Assembly (NCBI GenBank): GCA_964616985.1
Contig: CAZTVF010000018.1
Location: 1-56,512, forward strand
Origin: CAZTVF01 sp964616985
GTDB taxonomy: Bacteria > Planctomycetota > Phycisphaerae > SM23-33
Reading direction: 5' to 3'
DNA: 56,512 nucleotides
Position 1 is the first letter of the stretch. Every line of letters begins with the position of its first letter. The notes below the pieces were generated by a model that was not told the origin of the DNA, ran no database searches, and worked only from the letters and a program-made list of their open reading frames with translations. A program made the translations under genes and the position numbers. This document shows, one piece after another, positions 1 to 7,368 of the stretch.

Positions 1-239
1 ACGCCCGCCGCCTTGCCGCCAACTGCATCGGCAACATGACCTACCAGGAGGCCGCCGACCTGGCCGGGGCGCTGCGGCCGGGACTGACGATAGCTTCTCA
101 TTTTGATATGTTTATATTTAATAGTGCAGACCCGCAGTTGTTCGTCGACTACATGCGGGTGAAGTACCCCTCCCTGCAAGCCTGCGCCTGCCGTCACGGC
201 GAAAAGCTTCTCTGCGACCCGATGGCAGCGAACCATTAA
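1..239 (+). CDS. Metallo-beta-lactamase-fold hydrolase (UlaG-like), C-terminal fragment
   Basis: The frame is open from base 3 to the TAA at 237-239, giving the last 78 residues of a gene that begins before the window. The text NCIGNMTYQEAADLA followed by SHFDMFIFNSADPQLFVDY matches the C-terminal part of UlaG/L-ascorbate-6-phosphate lactonase-like metal-dependent hydrolases, in which the SH/HY-x-MF-x-x-N-x-x-DP segment holds a late metal-ligand histidine. The N-terminal HxHxDH motif lies outside the window, so family membership rests on this segment only. Substrate unknown. An ATG at 36 lies within the frame and is not the real start. Confidence 0.7.
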   Translation, partial: ARRLAANCIGNMTYQEAADLAGALRPGLTIASHFDMFIFNSADPQLFVDYMRVKYPSLQACACRHGEKLLCDPMAANH

Positions 240-272
240 GTATAGCATTTGCAGCTACTTACAAGCCTTTTC

Positions 273-300
273 TTGACAAAACGAATTTCTATGGGATAAT
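273..300 (+). promoter_or_regulatory. Sigma70-type promoter of the PEP-CTERM gene
   Basis: TTGACA at 273-278 and GATAAT at 295-300 are separated by 16 bp. The expected transcription start near 307 leaves about 60 nt of leader before the ATG at 366. The local sequence is AT-rich compared with its surroundings. Confidence 0.75.
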
Positions 301-365
301 CTCTCCCAGAGCCGTAACAGAGGTTCGCCTTGTGAGCCCAAGGTTTTGCTTAAGGAGAGTCCAGA

Positions 366-959
366 ATGCTTCGCTCTATTGCTTTGGTCTGCGTTTGCGC
401 ACTAACCGTTCTTTTCCTATCCCCATCGGTCCAGGCCGACATCATCGCGTATGACTGCGCCGCCGACGGAGACGGCGCCATCGTGATGGACGCAATCGAT
501 TTCGATTTCGACACATACGATATGACCTGCGCTGGCAGACAATATCGGGCGCCAGCCCACATCCTGGGAGATTTCTCCACCGACACGGAATTGGACCCGA
601 CGGTGCGATTCCTCAGCGCCGTTCAGAACGAGACCGATTTCGTCTGGACGCAGTACCTCATCGAAGTGGCGATGAGCAAGCCTTTCTCCTTGGCCAACGC
701 CACCGGCCCGGCCGGATGGACCCCTACCCTGACCCAGCCCACGCTGCAGGGCGGACAGCACATCGGCTCGATCCTCTACACCGGCGGCGCGCCGATCGCC
801 ATTGGGGATGAGGCTACGTTCGGCTACAAGGCCTCTTTCCTGGGCGGCATCTCCTTCACGCAGACGATGACGCCGCTGCCCGAACCCGGCACACTCCTGC
901 TCCTGGCCAGCGGCTCGGTTCTCATGTTCCTCCGCCGCCGCAGGGCGCGGCTGGCCTGA
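366..959 (+). CDS. PEP-CTERM sorting-signal exported protein
   Basis: 197 residues. Residues 1-24 form a signal peptide ending SVQA. The C-terminus (about 170-197) carries the PEP-CTERM signal: PLPEPG, a hydrophobic stretch, then the basic tail RRRRAR. Such proteins are exported and processed by an exosortase (EpsH/XrtA type) and are usually tied to exopolysaccharide or surface structures. The middle (25-169) resembles no family I recognise and is beta-rich in character. AAGGAG lies 10 bases before the start and a consensus promoter lies upstream, so the gene is probably transcribed alone; a terminator follows. No exosortase gene is in the window. Confidence 0.85.
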   Translation: MLRSIALVCVCALTVLFLSPSVQADIIAYDCAADGDGAIVMDAIDFDFDTYDMTCAGRQYRAPAHILGDFSTDTELDPTVRFLSAVQNETDFVWTQYLIEVAMSKPFSLANATGPAGWTPTLTQPTLQGGQHIGSILYTGGAPIAIGDEATFGYKASFLGGISFTQTMTPLPEPGTLLLLASGSVLMFLRRRRARLA

Positions 960-982
960 TCGCCCTGATAACGCAAACTCAT

Positions 983-1009
983 AGCCTCCGCCTCGGCGGG
1001 GGCTTTTTT
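983..1009 (+). terminator. Rho-independent terminator after the PEP-CTERM gene
   Basis: AGCCTCCGC, a CTCG loop and GCGGGGGCT form a 9-bp GC-rich stem (one G-T pair), followed directly by a run of T at 1004-1009. It lies 24 bases after the stop codon. Confidence 0.85.
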
Positions 1010-1148
1010 ATGCGCCCGCCTCATTCCGCCTCGGTCTGCCCACCGATCACCATTTCAGGCATCGCAGCGCCCTTCATTGGAGCGATGTTGGAGGCCATGC
1101 GAGCTATGCTTCTACAGGGACCTATAGCTCCCTGAAAGGATCGTTACC

Positions 1149-2669
1149 ATGGAAGTCCTACAGAACACGCTGCAAACCCTCGGCAACTATCTGCCGAGCA
1201 TCATTGCCGCCATTTTGGTCTTGGTCGTCGGATGGCTTATTGCCGCGCTGGTCAGCCGCCTGGTCAGAAGACTGGTGAACGAGACGCGCAGCGGGGCGTG
1301 GATGACCGCAAAGATCTCGCCTGACCCCGAAGCGAGAGAGCGCCTAGGCCGCTGGATCTCAAGAGGGGTATTCTGGCTGATCATGCTGTTTGTGCTCGTG
1401 GCGTTCTTCAGCGTGCTGCAGTTGATGACGGTCTCGGGATCGGTCCAGAGCGTCCTGGACGCGTTCCTGGGCTTCATTCCGCGCCTGGTGGCCGCCGTGG
1501 CGCTGGTCCTGGTCGCCTGGATCGTCGCCAGTGTGCTGCGGGCGATCGTGGCCCGGAGCGTCGCGTCCCTGGACAGGCGAATCGCCGTCGGGGCCGGCGA
1601 AGAGGCCGAGCAGGCCCAGCGCCCGCCGCGGGCGCCGCTGTCCAAGATCCTGGCCGACGCCGCGTACTGGCTCACCTTCCTGCTGTTCCTGCCGGCAGTC
1701 CTGGCCGCTTTGGCCATGGGCGGCGTCCTGGGGCCCGTGCAGCAGATGGTCGAGAAGGTCGTGGTCTTCCTGCCCAACCTGTTCGTCGCCGTCATCATCG
1801 GCGTGGTGGGCTGGTTCTTTGCGCGGGTGCTGGCCCGGATCGTCCGCAGCCTGCTGATGGCCGTGGGGGCCGATCGGCTCGTGGCCAAGGCGGGGATGGA
1901 ACGGTCGATGGGCACGTTCTCCGTCTCGCGGTTCATCTCGCTGCTGGTGTACGTGCTGGTGCTGGTGCCCGTGGCCATCGCGGCCCTGGACGCTCTGCAA
2001 CTGCAGGCCATCACGCGGCCCGCCAGCGACATGCTCAACCGGTTCATGGCCGCAATCCCGGCCATCTTCGGGGCGGTCCTGCTGCTGGCAATCGGCATCG
2101 TGGTCGGCAAGCTGCTGGCCTCGCTGTCGACCCAACTGCTGACGGCAGCCCAGTTCGATAGCGTGCCCGAGCGTCTGGGCCTGGCCAGCAACACAGAGTA
2201 CAGCTGGAGGACGCCCTCGCAGATCGTCGGGCTGGTGGTGTTGATCGCGGCCATCCTGACGGCGTCGATCATGGCGCTGAACCTGCTGGGCTTCGCGGCA
2301 CTGGCGGGGCTGGTGACTGATTTCATGGTGCTGCTGGGCCGCGTGGCGCTGGGGCTGGTGGTGTTCGGGATCGGCGTGTACCTGGCGGAACTTGCCGCCC
2401 GGGTCGTGCGCTCTCGCGAGTACCGCAACGCCCGCAATCTCGCCATCGTCACCAAGGCATCGATCATCGTGCTGGCCGGTGCGGTGGCGCTGCGGCAGAT
2501 GGGCATCGGCAACGAGATCATCACGCTGGCGTTCGGCCTGGCGATGGGCGCCATCGCCGTCGCCGCGGCCATTGCGTTCGGCATCGGCGGGCGCGAACTG
2601 GCCGCCCGCAAGCTGGAGAAGTGGGACAAGGAACACTTCACCTCCAGCAACGACAGAAGAGCGGCGTGA
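1149..2669 (+). CDS. CmpX/MscS-like mechanosensitive channel family membrane protein
   Basis: 506 residues with repeated blocks of the type LPSIIAAILVLVVGWLIA...VRRLV and FIPRLVAAVALVLVAWIVASVLRAIV. This is the conserved TM-helix repeat (Pfam TM_helix type) of CmpX-like small-conductance channel relatives. About ten hydrophobic segments are present, and glycine-alanine-rich helices near the C-terminus (LAFGLAMGAIAVAAAIAFGIGGRELAARKLEKW) resemble the pore helix and its exit. A GAAAGGA ribosome site precedes the ATG. The protein should sit in the inner membrane. Its role in osmotic or envelope stress is inferred from the family. Gene alone, followed by two hairpins and a convergent rsmE. Confidence 0.8.
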   Translation: MEVLQNTLQTLGNYLPSIIAAILVLVVGWLIAALVSRLVRRLVNETRSGAWMTAKISPDPEARERLGRWISRGVFWLIMLFVLVAFFSVLQLMTVSGSVQSVLDAFLGFIPRLVAAVALVLVAWIVASVLRAIVARSVASLDRRIAVGAGEEAEQAQRPPRAPLSKILADAAYWLTFLLFLPAVLAALAMGGVLGPVQQMVEKVVVFLPNLFVAVIIGVVGWFFARVLARIVRSLLMAVGADRLVAKAGMERSMGTFSVSRFISLLVYVLVLVPVAIAALDALQLQAITRPASDMLNRFMAAIPAIFGAVLLLAIGIVVGKLLASLSTQLLTAAQFDSVPERLGLASNTEYSWRTPSQIVGLVVLIAAILTASIMALNLLGFAALAGLVTDFMVLLGRVALGLVVFGIGVYLAELAARVVRSREYRNARNLAIVTKASIIVLAGAVALRQMGIGNEIITLAFGLAMGAIAVAAAIAFGIGGRELAARKLEKWDKEHFTSSNDRRAA

Positions 2670-2696
2670 TGTAGAGTGTCGAGTTCACGCAGAAAT

Positions 2697-2765
2697 GGGT
2701 GGCGGCCATCCAGGCCGCCGCCCTGATGCAAGCTCGTGGGTGGTGGCCTTCCCAGGCCGCCACCC
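2697..2765. repeat. Tandem pair of intergenic hairpins (family GGGTGGCGGCC)
   Basis: Two near-identical inverted repeats lie side by side. The first is GGGTGGCGGCC (2697-2707), loop ATCCA, GGCCGCCGCCC (2713-2723). The second is GGGTGGTGGCC (2738-2748), loop TTCCCA, GGCCGCCACCC (2755-2765). They fill the gap between the convergent channel gene and rsmE. They lack a T tract, so they are not classical terminators, though they could still slow transcription or protect RNA ends. The same arms recur at 48425-48469. Confidence 0.75.
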
Positions 2766-2778
2766 TATCGAGTTATGC

Positions 2779-3522
2779 TCAGGCGTCGCTGCCGCACTGG
2801 GCGGTCACCGCCGCGAGCAAGGCCACCGCGGCAGTCTCGACTCGTAGCGTGGTTCGCCCCAGTCGCGCACCGCGAAAGCCGGCGGCCAGTATGGCATCGC
2901 GTTCGCCATCGCTCAGGCCGCCCTCGGGGCCGACCAGCACCGTGATGTCCGCCGCCCCGCCGGCCAGCGCCTCAGGAACGGTGACAGCGCCGGGGCCCAG
3001 GTCGCCGAAGAGGCCCAGCCCCCTGAAACCGGCAATGTAATCTCCCAGCGGCACCGGCTCGTGGATCTCCGGCAGGTGATTGAGCCCGCTCTGCTTGGCC
3101 GCCGCCACGCAGTGCCCCAGCCAGCGAGACCGCTTGTTCTCCGAAAGCTCGTCGCCACCGGCAACGCTGCGCTCAAACAGCACCGGCTGCAGCGACGCCG
3201 CCGCCAGCTCGGTCGCCTTCTCCAGCAGCCAGTCAAGCCGCTTGCCCTTGGGCACGGCGAAGGCGAGGTGCACCGCCGGCGCCCGTCGCGGCTGGGACGG
3301 CAGCACTTCGTCGATGATGATCGACACCGCCCCCTTCTTGCCTGGGAACACGTGGCCGCGACATCGCCCGCCGCGGCCGTCGGATAATTCCGCCGCCTCG
3401 CCCTCTCTCAGCCGCAGCACGTGAAGGGCGTGGTGCGCCTCCTCCACGCTCAGCGGGATGGCAGCCCCCGCCTGGAGGGGCAGGGTCTCGGCGAAGAATC
3501 GAAACCTGCGAGGCTCGCTCAC
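2779..3522 (-). CDS. rsmE: 16S rRNA (uracil1498-N3)-methyltransferase
   Basis: 247 residues from a GTG start. SPOUT-fold methyltransferase that methylates U1498 of 16S rRNA using SAM. VGPEGGLSDGE (about residues 197-208) and LGRTTLRVETAA (221-232) form the trefoil-knot SAM site of RsmE. The N-terminal part (RRFRFFAE...EEAHHALHVLRLREG) is the PUA-like RNA-binding domain. I chose the GTG at 3522 because it overlaps the TAG of the upstream DUF6485 gene by one base (TAGTG), a sign of translational coupling, and because the protein then begins like other RsmE proteins. Upstream extension to 3645 would run into that gene. Confidence 0.9.
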   Translation of the reverse strand: MSEPRRFRFFAETLPLQAGAAIPLSVEEAHHALHVLRLREGEAAELSDGRGGRCRGHVFPGKKGAVSIIIDEVLPSQPRRAPAVHLAFAVPKGKRLDWLLEKATELAAASLQPVLFERSVAGGDELSENKRSRWLGHCVAAAKQSGLNHLPEIHEPVPLGDYIAGFRGLGLFGDLGPGAVTVPEALAGGAADITVLVGPEGGLSDGERDAILAAGFRGARLGRTTLRVETAAVALLAAVTAQCGSDA

Positions 3523-3716
3523 TACAGCTTCCACGACTTGGCGAAATTGGCGAAGCTGCGGTCGAATGTCTTCTCGGCCTCGGGCGGGAAGCAGCAGCCG
3601 GGCAGTTGCTTCTGCTTGAGGTGATGGGCCAGGCACGCGCAGCACGCGCCGCGGCGGCTGCAGGAGGTCGCGCTACAAGTGCAGTTTTCGGCGTTCTTCT
3701 TCTGAAGGCAATCCAT
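3522..3716 (-). CDS. Small cysteine-rich DUF6485 family protein
   Basis: 64 residues. Nine cysteines are arranged as MDCLQ...NCTCSATSCSRRGACCACLAHH...LPGCCFPPEAEKTFDRSF. This spacing, the CCACL centre and the ending FPPEAEKTFDRS match the DUF6485 family as I know it. The cysteines suggest metal binding, but the function is unknown. An AGAGGA ribosome site lies just before the ATG. The stop codon overlaps the rsmE GTG, so the two are probably cotranscribed. Confidence 0.8.
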   Translation of the reverse strand: MDCLQKKNAENCTCSATSCSRRGACCACLAHHLKQKQLPGCCFPPEAEKTFDRSFANFAKSWKL

Positions 3717-3789
3717 GGTCGGTTCCTCTCGTAGAGCCTTTTGGCCCTTCGTTGAAATGGCACGGCGGCGGAAAACGCCGACCGCCCGA

Positions 3790-4293
3790 TTAATCCGCTG
3801 CGGCCAGCATGGCCAGGTGCTTGCGATGGAGATACCAGAGCAACTCGGCCTTGCCGTTGGCCGCGTCGGCGCCGAGCACCACGCACGCGGCGCCGGCCTT
3901 GGAGAAGGACGTCCCGATGCTATGCACGCCGGCTGCAACGCGGGCGAGGCATTCGTCAAGGCTGGGCAGGTGCCCCACCAGTGCCACCGCGCTGACGCCC
4001 TCCTGCTGCAGTTCGCGCAGGCGGCGGGCCACGGCCACCGCATCGGCGGGCGGGGCGAGGCTGTCATCGGCAACCACCGCGGCCCCCTTGTGCACCTTGG
4101 CGACGATCTCCGCCGTCTGGACCGCTCGCACCAGCGGGCTGGAGATCACGATGTCCAGCCGCACGCCCAGCCGCTTGATAGCCCGGGCCGTGGCGTTCGC
4201 CTCGCCCTTGCCGTGCTTGGTCAAGGGACGCTTCGCGTCGCCGCCATCAGCGCTGGCCTCAGCTGAGGCATGTCGTATGAACACCACGTGCAT
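3790..4293 (-). CDS. sixA: SixA-like phosphohistidine phosphatase (histidine phosphatase superfamily)
   Basis: 167 residues. MHVVFIRHASAE carries the RHG/RHA catalytic motif (R7, H8). The second histidine is in VALVGHLPSLDE, and the arginine in ISSPLVRAVQTAEI completes the phosphate pocket. Size and motif order match SixA, which removes phosphate from phosphohistidine of HPt domains or of PTS-like proteins. The ATG at 4293 has GGAGA upstream; longer readings run into the divergent promoter region. The target protein is not evident from the neighbours. Confidence 0.8.
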   Translation of the reverse strand: MHVVFIRHASAEASADGGDAKRPLTKHGKGEANATARAIKRLGVRLDIVISSPLVRAVQTAEIVAKVHKGAAVVADDSLAPPADAVAVARRLRELQQEGVSAVALVGHLPSLDECLARVAAGVHSIGTSFSKAGAACVVLGADAANGKAELLWYLHRKHLAMLAAAD

Positions 4294-4318
4294 ATCATTC
4301 TCCGATGCCCCATTTAAC

Positions 4319-4365
4319 CGCCCGCACGACACGGAGGCAATCATTTCGCAGCCGTGTCGTGGGCG
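4319..4365. promoter_or_regulatory. Inverted repeat between divergent sixA and sugar dehydrogenase genes
   Basis: CGCCC-G-CACGACACGG (4319-4334) pairs with CCGTGTCGTG-GGCG (4352-4365), giving a 14-bp stem with one bulged base around a 17-base centre. The position in the 88-bp gap between two divergent start codons suits an operator or an mRNA leader hairpin. No regulator is encoded next to it, so its role is open. Confidence 0.45.
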
Positions 4366-4381
4366 ATCACAAGGAGCCGCC

Positions 4382-5548
4382 ATGTTCCACCGCGTCCTGT
4401 CGTTCCTGGTGCCGCTGTCGCTGTCCCTCGTAACCCTGGGTTGTGAAGGCACTATCGACCCGCCGCCCCAGGCGCAGCCGGGGCAGGTGTATGAGCTGCT
4501 CGGAGAGCAGTTCACCGTGCTTACGGCGGCCAGGAGCCTCAAGGTGCCGTGGGCGGTGACGTGGACCCCCGGCGGTTGGATCATCATCACCGAACGCGGC
4601 GGCAGGCTTTCGACGATCGACGCCGAGGACAAGACGCTCATCGACTTCGCCGACGTTCCGGCCGTGGCCGCCTCGGGCGAGCATGGGCTGATGTCGGTGG
4701 CGCTGTCGCCGCAGTTCGACACCGACCGTTTCATCTATCTCAGCTACACCACGCACGGCGCCGATGGCAAGCTCAAGAACGTCATCACCCGCTTCCATCT
4801 CGACGGCAAGCTGACGGCCCCCAAGGTGCTCGTGGACAACCTGCCGGCCAGCGATTACCACGACGGGCTGCCGCTGCGGTTCGGGCCCGATGGCATGCTC
4901 TACGCCTCCACCGGCGACGCAACCCAGCGGGACCTGGCGCAGAAGACCGAGAGCCTTGCGGGCAAGTTCCTGCGGATGGACAAAGACGGAAACGTGCCGG
5001 CGGACAACCCGATGCCCAACTCGCTCATCTGGTCGCTGGGGCACCGCAACTGCCAGGGCTTTGATTGGCATCCCGTGACCGGACAGCTGTACGCCACCGA
5101 GCATGGCCCGTCGCGCGGCGTGGAGCCCTGGAGCGGCGGTGACGAGCTCAACCTCATTCGCAAGGGGGGCAACTACGGCTGGCCGCTGCACCACCATGGC
5201 GACGGAGGCGAAAGCGACTTCGTCGCGCCGCTGAAGTACTGGGGCGAACCGGCGATCGCGCCGGCCGGCGCCGCGTTCTACACGGGCGACAAGTTCCCGC
5301 GATGGAAGAACCGCCTGTTCTTCGCAAACCTGCGGGGGCAGTCGCTGATGTGCGTGACCTTCGACGAGAAGGACCCCTCCAAGATTGTCGACCTGCAGGA
5401 GACGCTGAAGAATCAGTTTGGCCGCCTCCGCGCCGTCGCCACCGGCCCCGACGGCAGCCTCTACATCACCACCTCCAACCGCGACGGCCGCGGCTCGCCC
5501 GCCGCCGACGACGACCGCCTCCTCCGCCTCGTGCCGGTGAGGAAGTGA
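4382..5548 (+). CDS. PQQ-dependent sugar dehydrogenase-like lipoprotein (Asd/YliI family)
   Basis: 388 residues. The signal peptide ends in a lipobox, VTLGC (Cys21), so it is probably a lipoprotein. The body is a six-bladed soluble glucose dehydrogenase-like propeller: VPWAVTWTPGG, ERGGRLSTI, GEHGLMSVALSPQF, GPDGMLYASTGDA, AGKFLRMDKDGNVPADNP, SLGHRNCQGFDWHP, ATEHGPS and DELNLIRKGGNYGWP all fall in the family order. Members oxidise aldose sugars with PQQ, or are family members of unknown substrate. AAGGAG precedes the ATG at 4382; the frame is open further upstream, but that part lies over sixA. PQQ synthesis genes are not in the window. Confidence 0.85.
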   Translation: MFHRVLSFLVPLSLSLVTLGCEGTIDPPPQAQPGQVYELLGEQFTVLTAARSLKVPWAVTWTPGGWIIITERGGRLSTIDAEDKTLIDFADVPAVAASGEHGLMSVALSPQFDTDRFIYLSYTTHGADGKLKNVITRFHLDGKLTAPKVLVDNLPASDYHDGLPLRFGPDGMLYASTGDATQRDLAQKTESLAGKFLRMDKDGNVPADNPMPNSLIWSLGHRNCQGFDWHPVTGQLYATEHGPSRGVEPWSGGDELNLIRKGGNYGWPLHHHGDGGESDFVAPLKYWGEPAIAPAGAAFYTGDKFPRWKNRLFFANLRGQSLMCVTFDEKDPSKIVDLQETLKNQFGRLRAVATGPDGSLYITTSNRDGRGSPAADDDRLLRLVPVRK

Positions 5549-5566
5549 TATCCTCTGTACGCAGGG

Positions 5567-6319
5567 TCAGGCCCGGCCGCGGAACAAGCGGCAGACCAAG
5601 GCGAGCACGCAGGCGACGATGGGAAAGACGATGACCGGCCACGCGGGGACGGGCAGGAGCCCTTCGCTCCGCGAGGCGGCGGCGTTCCACGCCTCCAGCG
5701 CCGGGGCGATGCGCCACAGCGTGGCGGCGGCGGAAGAGTTGAAGAAGTCGCGGGCGATGTACCATGCGGCCGGTAGGCCCAGGCCCGCCGTCAGCAGCAC
5801 CAGCAAGGCTGCCGTGACCGCCCCGCCGCTGCGGGCGAGGGCCCAGCCGCCCCACCACGCCAGCGGGCAGATGGAAACGATGTAAACCACCGCCCTCAGC
5901 ACGTCCGTCGCCGTGGCATCGGCAAGATATGCGGCCAAGACGTAAAACGGCGCCGCTATCACAACGAGGACGATCGTCTGGGCGGCGGCCGCCGCGAGAT
6001 ACCGGCACCAGCAGCCAGGACCATGCGGTCCTGCTATCGCCGTGACCGCACCGCTGGCATCTCCGGCACCAGGGCTGGCGCTGCGGCGCAGGAACAGCGG
6101 GAACACCAGGATGAAGAATGCCGCCTGCGCGGCGATCAGGCATTGCAGGGCGGGCAGAGGCACGGGGTGGTTGCGCTGGGCGGGGTAGATGTACTGTGGC
6201 CAGAGGCCCGCGGCCAGGCCGCCCAGGAGCATCGCCAGATAGACGAGGGCCCCGGGGCGCCATACGGCGCTCCAGGCATGGGTGCTGCGGCCGGGGTTGG
6301 GCTCAGTTGTTGCTGACAT
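5567..6319 (-). CDS. Hypothetical membrane protein with six predicted TM segments
   Basis: 250 residues. Hydrophobic stretches include ALVYLAMLLGGLAAGLW, LIAAQAAFFILVFPLFL, AAQTIVLVVIAAPFYVLAAYL, VVYIVSICPLAWWGGWALA, AALLVLLTAGLGLPAAW and PVIVFPIVACVLALVC. The arrangement faintly resembles ABC-2 type permeases, but I recognise no family. The start ATG at 6319 lies inside the last codons of the ftsQ-like gene (17-bp overlap), so it is translated from the tail of the dcw operon. It is the last gene of that minus-strand run and converges on the sugar dehydrogenase gene. Confidence 0.65.
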   Translation of the reverse strand: MSATTEPNPGRSTHAWSAVWRPGALVYLAMLLGGLAAGLWPQYIYPAQRNHPVPLPALQCLIAAQAAFFILVFPLFLRRSASPGAGDASGAVTAIAGPHGPGCWCRYLAAAAAQTIVLVVIAAPFYVLAAYLADATATDVLRAVVYIVSICPLAWWGGWALARSGGAVTAALLVLLTAGLGLPAAWYIARDFFNSSAAATLWRIAPALEAWNAAASRSEGLLPVPAWPVIVFPIVACVLALVCRLFRGRA

Positions 6320-7325
6320 GCAGCTGGTCGTAGCGGAGGTCGATCCATTCATTGTGACCGGCCAGGCCGCCGTGATGGTTCACGTACTCATCGAGGTACT
6401 GCATGCGTCGCTCGGGCGTGACGATGTAATCGCCCTCGGGCATGGGGAAGCGGCCGAAGCGAATGTCGGTCTTCTCGCCGTCGGAGGTCAGGGCGTACAT
6501 GCGGATCTGCGGCTCGCGGCTGTTGGGGCACACGCGGCCGTTGTGGTTGCGGACGTCGACGGTGGCGATCTGGTCGCAGTACCTGCGTTTGCGGAGCATC
6601 TGCACGAGCTTGAGGCCGTCGGCGAGGTCTTCGCCTTCCCACTTCTGTCCCGGGGGCGGCGGCGGGGCCAGCACGCCCTCGACGGTGATGTAGTGGGCGC
6701 GGCAGATCTCGGCGCCCGGCGGGGCCTCGCTCTTGTCGCAGTAGAACACGCGGCGGTTCTTGCCGCCGGTGTTGCCGGTGACGGCCCACGTGGGCACGCC
6801 CGGCTGGTTCGCGTCATCGGGCAGGCGGAAGCCATCGGCGTCGACATAGCCGAAGCTGCGGCCATCCTTCATCAGCACGCGGGCGACGGGCATGCGGTAG
6901 TCGGCCTGCACTTCCACCAGGCCCACAAGGGGATCATTCGTGTACTGCTTCTGCACGCGGGCGCGGACGATCCACGGGTTCTTCACGGCCATCGCGTGAA
7001 TGTTCTCGACCAGGGCGAGGTCGTGAAAATCCGCCGAGGCCGGCGTCAGCGAGGTGGCGATGTGAGCGGCCAGGCTGTTGGGCATCCACGGGGGCAGGTC
7101 CACGAGCTTGACCTTGACGCCCATGGGCGCCTTGGTGGCCGCGGGCGGCGGCGTGAGCACCTTGTGCTCCAGCTGCTTGAGCCCAAAGGCCGTGCCGCCG
7201 GCGAACAGCACCGCGCCGACGAGCCAGATCATCGCCCGGCCGACGCGGCGGCCCAGTTCGCGCCGCGGCGAACTCGCCCCGCGCGGAGCCTGCTTGCGTT
7301 CCTTGTTCTTCTTCTTTCGAGACAT
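6303..7325 (-). CDS. ftsQ: FtsQ/DivIB-like cell division protein
   Basis: 340 residues. A short basic cytoplasmic tail (MSRKKKNKERKQ) is followed by one TM helix (MIWLVGAVLFAGGTAFGL) and a large periplasmic part. NPWIVRARVQKQYTNDPLVGLVEVQADYRMPVARV...YVDADGFRLP has the order of the POTRA-beta region of FtsQ, and WIDLRYDQLHV near the end matches its last beta strands. FtsQ joins FtsL/FtsB and FtsW/FtsI in the divisome. Position directly after ddl fits ftsQ in canonical dcw order. Similarity is weak outside these motifs. GAGG lies ahead of the ATG. No ftsA or ftsZ follows. Confidence 0.75.
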   Translation of the reverse strand: MSRKKKNKERKQAPRGASSPRRELGRRVGRAMIWLVGAVLFAGGTAFGLKQLEHKVLTPPPAATKAPMGVKVKLVDLPPWMPNSLAAHIATSLTPASADFHDLALVENIHAMAVKNPWIVRARVQKQYTNDPLVGLVEVQADYRMPVARVLMKDGRSFGYVDADGFRLPDDANQPGVPTWAVTGNTGGKNRRVFYCDKSEAPPGAEICRAHYITVEGVLAPPPPPGQKWEGEDLADGLKLVQMLRKRRYCDQIATVDVRNHNGRVCPNSREPQIRMYALTSDGEKTDIRFGRFPMPEGDYIVTPERRMQYLDEYVNHHGGLAGHNEWIDLRYDQLHVSNN

Positions 7326-7368
7326 TCTCTAACCTCTGGGCGGCGACATGCGAAGCTCGCCGCGTAAA

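Noticed and set aside
1187..2731. Minus-strand open frame of 514 codons
   Set aside because: Antisense to the CmpX-like gene. Its Ser/Thr/Arg-rich, low-complexity translation is a shadow.
2697..2765. Rho-independent terminators between the channel gene and rsmE
   Set aside because: Strong stems but no T tract on either strand, and the arms recur elsewhere as a repeat family, so they are listed as repeats.
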